Origin: Chloroflexi bacterium RBG_16_64_32
GTDB lineage: Bacteria; Chloroflexota; Dehalococcoidia; SM23-28-2; RBG-16-64-32
Direction: 5' to 3'
DNA length: 11,171 bases
Assembly: GCA_001795235.1 (NCBI GenBank)
Contig: MGNZ01000120.1
Span: forward strand, 1 to 11,171
Below are positions 6,448 through 11,171 of the stretch, one piece after another. Below the pieces are notes generated by a model, which had not been told where the DNA came from, searched no databases, and saw nothing but the letters and a program-made list of their open reading frames with translations. Both the position numbers and the translations under genes were made by a program. How positions within the stretch are numbered: the first letter of the stretch is position 1; each line of letters opens with the position of its first letter.

Positions 6448-7974
6448 ATGCAGAGCGACCACGGCCCGGAGGAGATGGCGGAAGGACACGAAGTCAATGA
6501 TCAGGCGGACGAATCTCCGCGGCAGCCGTCGGTCTTCCGGCGCGAAGACGGCAACCACGACGTGAGCCGTTCCCCATCTACGAATGATCGCCCGACGGAC
6601 GACGGGAGCGGTGTATCGATAGCCACGTCCCTCCGCAACGTCGCCGCCACCCTTGAGGCGGACCCCGCGGCGGGTGGCGAGCCCGAGATAGCGTGTTTCC
6701 CCAGGCAGCCGCGTACGCTGGCGGAGGTGGGGCTCTCCAAGGCGTTCCTCACCGACCTGGCTCTCAAGATAATTCACTACTCCGGCGCCCCCTCGACAGC
6801 CCAGCTCATGCGCAGGGTGGGTGTGGGCCAGGCTATGATTCAGCAGATACTCACGAGCCTGCAGGAAGAGCGCTTGTGCGAGGTCATCAGCCAGTCAGAC
6901 TTGTACACCGGTAACTACCGCTACCGGCTATCGGAACGGGGGACGGCCAGGGTAATAGAGGCGCTGGAGCGCACCCGCTACGCCGGCCCGGCGCCTGTGA
7001 CCGCGGACCAGTACGCGGAGGTGATCCGTGCGCAGCAGGGGTACAAGCAGGCGCCGTCACGCTCACAGATAACGGCGCTTCTCGACGAGTTCGTATTCGC
7101 CCCGGAAGTGGCAGACGCGGTGGCGCGCGCCCTCTACTCCGGCAAGACGACGATGCTGCACGGCCTCTCTGGCAACGGCAAGACCAAGATCCTGGAGCGG
7201 TTCGCCCTGACCCTCGACGGCACAGTCTTGGTGCCCTTCGCCATCTACGCCTATGGGCAGGTCATCCGCGTGTTCGACCCTTCCGTTCACGAGACCGTGG
7301 AGGAGCTGACCGAACCGGAAGTCGTCAAGGACGATGATAAGCTGGACCGACGCTGGGTGCGCGTGCGGCGTCCTGCCGTCGTGCTGGGATCGGAGATCGG
7401 GTCCGAGTCGCTGGATCTGGCCTACGATCCGCAGGCCCGCTTCTACCAGGCGCCCCCGCATATCAAGGCCCAGGGAGGCGTCCTGGTGATTGATGACCTG
7501 GGCCGCCAGAAGATTAAGCCCGAAGAGCTGATGACCCGCTGGCTCATACCGGCGGAGCGCGGCTGGGACAGCCTGAGCCTTATCACCGGCGAGAAGCTTA
7601 CCGTCCCCTTCGATGTTCGTATCCTGTTGGGAACAAACCGGCCGATCCACGAGCTGATGGGTGACGACGTTCTCAGGCGGATCCTGTACAAGGTAGAGAT
7701 ACCGAGCCCCGGCCCGCGGGAGTTCGCTGAGATCTTGCGCCAGCTATGCCGCCTGAGGAGCGTCAAGACGCCGGAAGGCGCCATTGAGCGGGTGGTCGAA
7801 CGGCTGTACAGCCAGCCAGCAGTGAAGCCCAGGGCCGCCAACGCCCGCGACCTGGTGGAGATCATCGTTGAGGGCGGGGCCTACGATGAGCGAGAGCCGG
7901 TGCTGGACGAGGAGTCTTTCGAGCGGGCGATGGGGCTATTCATGTGCCAGCGCGGCGCCGACGAACCGGCCTAG
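6448..7974 (+). CDS. Winged-helix/AAA+ ATPase of unknown function
   Basis: A cytoplasmic-looking protein of 508 residues in three parts. Residues 1-90 are polar, acidic and probably disordered. Residues about 93-180 look like a winged helix-turn-helix domain (LSKAFLTDLALKIIHYSG, QILTSLQEERLCEV, YRYRLSERGTARVIEALE). Residues about 205-500 form an AAA+ module: Walker A GLSGNGKT (239-246), Walker B VLVIDD (345-350, with Asp where the catalytic Glu is usual), sensor-1 Asn397 in LLGTNRP, paired arginines LRRILYKVEI (409-418), and Arg467 in NARDLVEI as a possible sensor 2. Between the Walker motifs are GQVIRVFDP and an acidic stretch preceding DRRWVRVRRP. I recall unnamed ATPases with the same arrangement (IDD-GRQ, R-W-P-E, PFD, STN/GTN, RRI-YK) in Chloroflexota and Proteobacteria, but no established function. 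It has no signal peptide or membrane segment. It diverges from rex and may share its control region. Confidence 0.85.
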   Translation: MQSDHGPEEMAEGHEVNDQADESPRQPSVFRREDGNHDVSRSPSTNDRPTDDGSGVSIATSLRNVAATLEADPAAGGEPEIACFPRQPRTLAEVGLSKAFLTDLALKIIHYSGAPSTAQLMRRVGVGQAMIQQILTSLQEERLCEVISQSDLYTGNYRYRLSERGTARVIEALERTRYAGPAPVTADQYAEVIRAQQGYKQAPSRSQITALLDEFVFAPEVADAVARALYSGKTTMLHGLSGNGKTKILERFALTLDGTVLVPFAIYAYGQVIRVFDPSVHETVEELTEPEVVKDDDKLDRRWVRVRRPAVVLGSEIGSESLDLAYDPQARFYQAPPHIKAQGGVLVIDDLGRQKIKPEELMTRWLIPAERGWDSLSLITGEKLTVPFDVRILLGTNRPIHELMGDDVLRRILYKVEIPSPGPREFAEILRQLCRLRSVKTPEGAIERVVERLYSQPAVKPRAANARDLVEIIVEGGAYDEREPVLDEESFERAMGLFMCQRGADEPA

Positions 7975-8038
7975 CCGCCGGCGTCCAGGAACCTTTCCAT
8001 AGCCCTCGCCAGCTCTTGCGGCCGATGGAGCGGCACGC
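7971..8038 (-). pseudogene. Possible C-terminal gene remnant cut off by the adjacent repeat element
   Basis: Between the ATPase stop and the MITE-like element the - strand reads GVPLHRPQELARAMERFLDAGG then TAG, whose bases overlap the ATPase stop within one CTAG (7971-7974). About 18 of 22 codons end in G or C and the peptide looks like a real amphipathic C-terminal helix. Its pattern (HRP-x-ELARAM-x-RFLD) resembles the end of alpha/beta hydrolases after the catalytic His, but that is a guess. Reading upstream across the element, joined at CTAG, the frame soon meets a TGA inside the neighbouring gene, so no intact ORF is restored. It could be chance, given the short length. Confidence 0.3.
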
Positions 8039-8138
8039 CTAGGAGCCTGTCTTTTTAGTCGCGTACGATGCGGGTGGTCCGAAAGGCCGAAGGCCAGGCT
8101 TAAGCCTGGCCTTCGCAGTTAAGTAGACAGGCTCCTAG
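8039..8138. mobile_element. MITE-like element with 14-bp terminal inverted repeats
   Basis: The ends are perfect inverted repeats, CTAGGAGCCTGTCT (8039-8052) and AGACAGGCTCCTAG (8125-8138), and similarity continues imperfectly to about 22 bp. The outermost CTAG on both sides could be a 4-bp target duplication, leaving GGAGCCTGTCT as the true terminus. CTAG duplications are known for some IS5-group elements, but the family here is not established. No coding sequence fits inside the 100 bp. The stop codon of the neighbouring - strand gene (complement of 8135-8137) falls within the right CTAG, so insertion would have kept that stop. Confidence 0.72.
8088..8115. repeat. 28-bp perfect palindrome inside the MITE-like element
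   Basis: CGAAGGCCAGGCTT (8088-8101) is followed directly by its exact reverse complement AAGCCTGGCCTTCG (8102-8115). In RNA this gives a long stable hairpin from either strand, between two converging genes. Neither side has an adjacent T-tract, so it is not a classic intrinsic terminator, though it may still stop or protect both transcripts. Confidence 0.8.
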
Positions 8139-8827
8139 TCCAGCGGTATCACGTGCTTCTCAACCCGTCCCGGCGCTCCGTTGTGCCAGGGGAGGACGAA
8201 CATCTCCAGCCGGTCAGCGCAGAAGCGCCCGAAGTCTCGTTCGCGCTCCCTGTGGATCAGACCCACAAGCTCCTCCAGCCGGTCGTTCCGGGCGTACTGC
8301 GTCAAGGAGATGTGGGGGAGCGGTTCGTGGCCGTCGAGGTAGCGTTCCGGCAACTCCGGGATAGCGGCGCGAAGGATGCTCGCCAGCTCCAGACCGCGGC
8401 CGCCGTCGTAGGGGACGGCGACGGCCACATCGCGAAAGGCGTTGAGGCCGCGAACGGCCATGTCGAACGCGCCCTGGCCCCGCACCGCGGCCCGGCTCTT
8501 CTCCAGCGCTTCTTGAACGAAGGACGGTGGCAATAGGCGCGGCGGCACGGGATCCCCGGAGGTGAGGAAGGCCGGAGGCACGACGGTGATGTGCCAGTAG
8601 TCCGCCGGGAAGGCGGTGACGCAGCCGGTGGCCCCCAGCCGCGAAACGACTTCCTGCAAAGATTGGCGGACTGTTGCATCGTCAACGGGTATGACGAAGC
8701 CGACGGCGGCGGTCACCTCGGGAGGCAGCGGCATGCGGCCGGTCCAGGCGGTGACAGCGGGCCTGAGACGGAACTCCTCCCAGATCGCCTGGTGGCGCTC
8801 AGCCGTTGCCCTGTCGGCTGCGTTCAT
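8135..8827 (-). CDS. 2H phosphoesterase, 2'-5' RNA ligase (ThpR-like) family
   Basis: A 230-residue protein carrying the two His-x-Thr/Ser motifs that define the 2H phosphoesterase fold: WHITVVPP (His79, Thr81) and PHISLTQY (His172, Ser174), about 90 residues apart as expected. Members hydrolyse or ligate 2',3'-cyclic or 2',5'-linked nucleotides; the substrate cannot be told from sequence. The spacing and the end RVEKHVIPLD suit this family. The start is the ATG at 8827, giving MNAADRATAERHQ. The frame stays open upstream to 9094, but that stretch lies inside the next gene and reads as Arg/Ala-rich shadow sequence. The gap to the upstream LLM gene is 11 nt, with no strong ribosome-binding site, implying co-transcription and perhaps coupled translation. 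The stop codon lies in the right end of the MITE-like element. Confidence 0.85.
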   Translation of the reverse strand: MNAADRATAERHQAIWEEFRLRPAVTAWTGRMPLPPEVTAAVGFVIPVDDATVRQSLQEVVSRLGATGCVTAFPADYWHITVVPPAFLTSGDPVPPRLLPPSFVQEALEKSRAAVRGQGAFDMAVRGLNAFRDVAVAVPYDGGRGLELASILRAAIPELPERYLDGHEPLPHISLTQYARNDRLEELVGLIHRERERDFGRFCADRLEMFVLPWHNGAPGRVEKHVIPLD

Positions 8828-8838
8828 CTGAGGCCGGA

Positions 8839-9858
8839 CTATGGTTTCCTCAGCTCTTGCACCATCCAGCGCAGCCGCTCCGCCTGCTCCGTAGACTGGA
8901 TCGCGAACCCGAAGTCCAGGGTTGTAACGATGCCGAAGTATCGCTCCTTGATCTTCGGCACGACCTCGTCGTACGTGCCGACGACGGCGAACTCGTCGAG
9001 CATCTCGTCGGTGATTTCGCTGGCCATCTCGGTCCACCTGCCTTCCATGGACAGGCGATGGAGCCGCATGCCCACCTCGCCCCAGCCGTGGCACTCCATG
9101 ACCGGAAGGTAGGAGCGGGTGGAGCCGTAGAAGGCGATCTGCTGCTTCACGGGCGGCTTGGCCCTCTCCACCTCCTCCTCGTTAGCGCCGGTGACGAGAA
9201 AGCCGCCGCCGACGATGTCGATGTCGGCGAGCTTGCGTCCGGCCTTCTGCGCGCCCTCCTCGATGCTGGGGATGATGACCTCGCGGGTGTACTTCGGCGT
9301 GTTGAAGCCGTGCATGCGGATGCCATCGCACAGCTCACCGACGAGGCGGCAGTTGTACTTGTTCACGGCGGAGATGTAGATGGGGACGCCGTTGGAGTTG
9401 GGGCCGGGGTTGAAAAACGGCGAGATGAGGGTGAACTGGTACCATTTGCCCTGATAATTGGGGCGCTCGTTGGTCTGGAAGGTGTTGAAAATCGCCTTCA
9501 GGCACAGGATGTAGTCGCGGAGGCGCGGTCCGGGCGGCGCCGGCCAAGGTGTGGAATATCGGCGCTCGTTGTGCCCCTTCACCTGGGTGCCGAGGCCCAG
9601 CATGAACCGGCCGCCGGAGAAGCGCTGGAGGTCCCAGGCCATCTGGGCGACAGAGAATGGGCTGCGAGGGAAGGCGATGGCCACACCCGTGCCAAACTTC
9701 AGGCGCTCCGTGTGCTCGGCCACGATCATCAGTGGCAGGAAGGGGTCGTGGCCCGCCTCAGGGGTGATGACGGCGTCATAGCCCATCTCCTCCATCTGGC
9801 TGGCGTACTCGGCCACGGCCTGGATCGTGGGGGCCATGACTGCGGTCTCCATTCGCAT
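8839..9858 (-). CDS. F420-dependent-type LLM oxidoreductase (luciferase-like)
   Basis: A 339-residue luciferase-like TIM-barrel protein. Family signs are an N-terminal strand with EEMGYDAVITPEAGHDPFLPL, the TERLKFGTGVAIAFPRSPFSVAQMAWDLQRFSGGRFMLGLGTQVKGHNERRY segment (given here as positions about 49-100, in which strand 4 and the cofactor-phosphate region lie), YISAVNKYNCRLVGELCDGIRMHGF and a C-terminal VGTYDEVVPKI. The subgroup matches what is usually annotated as LLM class F420-dependent oxidoreductase (TIGR03617-like, from memory). Substrate is unknown; such enzymes use F420H2 or FMNH2 for redox of small organic molecules. The ATG at 9858 has AAGGAG 7 nt upstream (complement of 9866-9871), with a second ATG two codons later. 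It starts 16 nt after the hydrolase stop, so the two form one operon. No F420 synthesis gene is in the window, so the cofactor is inferred. Confidence 0.9.
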   Translation of the reverse strand: MRMETAVMAPTIQAVAEYASQMEEMGYDAVITPEAGHDPFLPLMIVAEHTERLKFGTGVAIAFPRSPFSVAQMAWDLQRFSGGRFMLGLGTQVKGHNERRYSTPWPAPPGPRLRDYILCLKAIFNTFQTNERPNYQGKWYQFTLISPFFNPGPNSNGVPIYISAVNKYNCRLVGELCDGIRMHGFNTPKYTREVIIPSIEEGAQKAGRKLADIDIVGGGFLVTGANEEEVERAKPPVKQQIAFYGSTRSYLPVMECHGWGEVGMRLHRLSMEGRWTEMASEITDEMLDEFAVVGTYDEVVPKIKERYFGIVTTLDFGFAIQSTEQAERLRWMVQELRKP

Positions 9859-9874
9859 CCGTGGTCTCCTTTCG

Positions 9875-10786
9875 TTACGAGACGATGAACTCAGCGACTG
9901 CTTGGTTGACCAGGTCCGGCTTCTCTCGCTGCACCCAGTGACCGCACTCGGGCACGGTGCGCAGGGTCAAGTTGGGGAAGAACTCGGGCAGCTTATCGCT
10001 CCAGGCCAGTGGGAGTATCGGATCGTTCTCCGCCCAGAACACTAATGTGGGGGCGTAGATTTTGGGGTCGTCCCCTTGACCTTGACCCACAGTCCGGAAC
10101 ATGGCGCGGTAGCAGTTGAAGCCGCCGCGCAGGGCGCCCGGCTGCGAGAACGCCTCCACGAAGCGCTGGACCTCCCCGTCGGTCCACACCGCCTTGTCGT
10201 ATGACCAGTGGGAGAGGAAGTGGCGCAGGTATATCTCGGTGGCGCGTGTGCTGGAGCCGACTAGCTCATCGGCCCAGGAGAGCTGGTGGAACATTATGTA
10301 CCAGATCTCGCTTACGCGTTCGGGCCCGAACCAGCGGGCGCCGATGCCGGGATAGACGGGCTGGAAGAAGACCAGCTTCTCGATCATATCGCGGTGAGTG
10401 CGGGCGAAGCGCTGCGTCCAGACGGAGCCGAAGTCGTGAGATACGATGCTCACCTTGTCGATGCCGAGGTGCTGGACGAGGGCACGCAGGTCCTCGGCGA
10501 AGACGCTATCGGCGTATGCCTCCTCCGGCGGCAGGTCGGGCTTGTCGGTCTTGCCGAACCCCCGCATGTCTGGGACGACCACGTCGAAGTGCTGGGCCAG
10601 GGGCTTGATGTTGAGATGCCACTCGTAGTGGAAGCCGGGCCAGCCGTGGATGAGGAGCAGGGTCGGGCCGCTGCCCCCTGGCCGGGCCCAGACGGGCCCC
10701 CGTCCGGGGGCAGGCTCGCGGACGTAGTGATAGCGGAGGCCGTTGATGCTGGCGTATTGGTGGCTGAACTCGTCTGGTTCGCTCAA
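9875..10786 (-). CDS. Alpha/beta hydrolase, epoxide hydrolase-like
   Basis: A 303-residue alpha/beta hydrolase with the epoxide-hydrolase/haloalkane-dehalogenase pattern: HGWPG oxyanion loop (47-51), DMRGFGKTDKP, nucleophile elbow SHDFGS with Asp118, catalytic acid likely Asp255 in AENDP, and His283 in ECGHWVQREKP. An Asp nucleophile favours C-O or C-halogen bond hydrolysis over esterase activity. Tyr226 in NCYRAMF fits a lid tyrosine of epoxide hydrolases. The residue after Asp118 is Phe, not the Arg of fluoroacetate dehalogenases. The start is a TTG at 10786 with AGGAG 10 nt upstream (complement of 10797-10801); no better in-frame start precedes the first beta-strand. Residues about 25-38 (PAPGRGPVWARPGG) form a loop encoded by a repeat also found upstream, apparently an in-frame insertion. 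It is the first gene of the three-gene operon. Confidence 0.9.
   Translation of the reverse strand: MSEPDEFSHQYASINGLRYHYVREPAPGRGPVWARPGGSGPTLLLIHGWPGFHYEWHLNIKPLAQHFDVVVPDMRGFGKTDKPDLPPEEAYADSVFAEDLRALVQHLGIDKVSIVSHDFGSVWTQRFARTHRDMIEKLVFFQPVYPGIGARWFGPERVSEIWYIMFHQLSWADELVGSSTRATEIYLRHFLSHWSYDKAVWTDGEVQRFVEAFSQPGALRGGFNCYRAMFRTVGQGQGDDPKIYAPTLVFWAENDPILPLAWSDKLPEFFPNLTLRTVPECGHWVQREKPDLVNQAVAEFIVS
10684..10712. repeat. GC-rich palindromic repeat, copy A, inside the hydrolase gene
   Basis: GGGCCCAGACG (10684-10694) and CGGGCCCCCGTCCGGGGGCA (10693-10712) both recur exactly in copy B at 10871-10929. The second block contains a GCCCCCG/CGGGGGC hairpin with a 2-nt loop. Here it is in frame within the hydrolase coding sequence and lies just before the strand leading to HGWPG, where relatives usually have a short loop. 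Confidence 0.75.
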
Positions 10787-10827
10787 CTGGGGGCGGCTCC
10801 TGTCAGGGCGGCAGGCAAGTTACATTA

Positions 10828-10856
10828 ACTTTATGCGTCGACGCATCTGCTGTAAA
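10828..10856 (-). promoter_or_regulatory. Sigma70-type promoter of the hydrolase-LLM-2H operon
   Basis: On the - strand TTTACA (complement of 10851-10856) and TAAAGT (complement of 10828-10833) are separated by exactly 17 bp. Transcription would begin near 10821, about 35 nt before the TTG start. This is the only AT-rich patch in the region and is correctly placed for the operon. Confidence 0.7.
10833..10846. promoter_or_regulatory. 14-bp perfect palindrome (operator candidate) in promoter spacer
   Basis: ATGCGTCGACGCAT is fully self-complementary and fills most of the spacer between the -35 and -10, touching the first base of the -10. That placement is typical of repressor operators. No regulator gene lies beside it in the window, so the binding protein is unknown. 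Confidence 0.6.
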
Positions 10857-10870
10857 GGTCGGTAGCGGGC

Positions 10871-10929
10871 GGGCCCAGACGCAGACGGAGACCCGCGTAG
10901 CGCGCGTAGCGGGCCCCCGTCCGGGGGCA
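10871..10929. repeat. GC-rich palindromic repeat, copy B, upstream of the operon
   Basis: This copy has GGGCCCAGACG (10871-10881) and CGGGCCCCCGTCCGGGGGCA (10910-10929) separated by 28 bp that include GCGTAGC units and further GC-rich inverted symmetry. Copy A has the two blocks overlapping by one or two bases. Both lie within 250 bp, which suggests a local duplication or two insertions of a REP-like element. The rest of the 251-bp gap 10787-11037 holds the promoter above and nothing else I can name. Confidence 0.7.
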
Positions 10930-11037
10930 CGCCTCCATCGTGACGGGTAGGCCGAACACTGACATCGATGGCGCAGCGCTGCCCACCGGCGGTCAGCATC
11001 GGCCGGTAGTCCGGTGATCCAGCCCCGCAGGCAATTG

Positions 11038-11171
11038 CTAAGGCGCCCGACCGACGGTCTCCGGGTCGATGTCGATGCTGAGCGCCTCCGCCTCCGCGAC
11101 CTCCACCGTCAAGCGCAGCGGCGCGTCCCTCGCGGAGGTCCCGGCGGAGATCTGCGCTGCCCAGATGAGGT
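11038..11171 (-). CDS. C-terminal end of an unidentified protein
   Basis: From the window edge the - strand is open for 43 complete codons to a TAG (complement of 11038-11040). The peptide includes LIWAAQISAGTSARDAPLRL and then TVEVAEAEALSIDIDPETVG, ending RAP. Nearly all third codon positions are G or C, and the sequence looks like real protein rather than shadow. The start is beyond the window. I do not recognise the family. It points the same way as the hydrolase operon but is separated from it by about 250 bp containing that operon's own promoter. Confidence 0.6.
   Translation of the reverse strand, partial: LIWAAQISAGTSARDAPLRLTVEVAEAEALSIDIDPETVGRAP

Noticed and set aside
8088..8115. 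The 28-bp palindrome as a classical bidirectional terminator
   Set aside because: Neither side is followed by a run of T. It is better explained as the core of the MITE-like element, though it may still impede transcription.
8828..9094. N-terminal extension of the 2H phosphoesterase to 9094
   Set aside because: It lies entirely within the LLM oxidoreductase gene and reads as Arg/Gly-rich shadow sequence. ATG 8827 fits the family length.
8806..9888. Long + strand open frame of 360 codons opposite the LLM gene
   Set aside because: It is an antisense shadow created by high G+C third positions. The - strand protein has clear LLM-family motifs over the same region.
9875..10786. Fluoroacetate dehalogenase identity for the alpha/beta hydrolase
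   Set aside because: The residue after the nucleophile Asp is Phe, not the substrate-binding Arg of that family. Epoxide hydrolase-like is the safer call.

Overview
The window is GC-rich, compactly packed bacterial chromosome, most likely from a Chloroflexota bacterium, probably Dehalococcoidia or a related uncultured lineage. This placement is inference, from four things: the order atpG-atpD-atpC-murA-mreB, an F420-dependent luciferase-like oxidoreductase, a Rex regulator, and palindromic intergenic repeats ending in TCAGAATGACAG, which I recall as common in such genomes. No 16S rRNA or other decisive marker is present. The ten well-supported genes look like ordinary chromosomal housekeeping and metabolism. 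I see no tRNA, rRNA, CRISPR array, integrase or transposase.

Left part (1-5458, + strand): the end of an F1Fo ATP synthase operon (atpG lacking its first few codons, atpD, atpC) runs directly into peptidoglycan and cell-shape genes. murA begins 11 nt after atpC if its TTG start is used, and mreB starts on the base after the murA stop. A 117-bp palindromic repeat separates atpD from atpC. MurA has Asp in place of the usual catalytic Cys, which predicts intrinsic fosfomycin resistance. MreB has an altered second phosphate-binding loop.

Middle (5448-7974): rex, encoding an NADH/NAD+-sensing repressor, is on the - strand and overlaps the mreB end by 11 bp. It diverges from a + strand gene for a winged-helix/AAA+ ATPase of unknown role. 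The 352-bp gap between them holds a good sigma70-type promoter for rex with an inverted repeat filling its spacer, a Rex-box-like sequence just upstream, and a possible 5'-UTR hairpin around the rex ribosome-binding site.

Right part (7971-11171, - strand): a short coding-like remnant and a 100-bp MITE-like element lie between the ATPase gene and a three-gene operon. In transcription order the operon encodes an epoxide-hydrolase-like alpha/beta hydrolase, an F420-type LLM oxidoreductase and a 2H phosphoesterase (2'-5' RNA ligase family). It has a clear promoter with a perfect 14-bp palindrome in the spacer. A GC-rich palindromic repeat occurs both upstream of this operon and, in frame, inside the hydrolase gene. 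The last 134 bases hold the C-terminal end of another - strand gene.

The best candidates for something undescribed are the winged-helix/AAA+ ATPase beside rex, the two palindrome-in-spacer promoters, and the three families of short palindromic elements, one of which seems to have invaded a reading frame.
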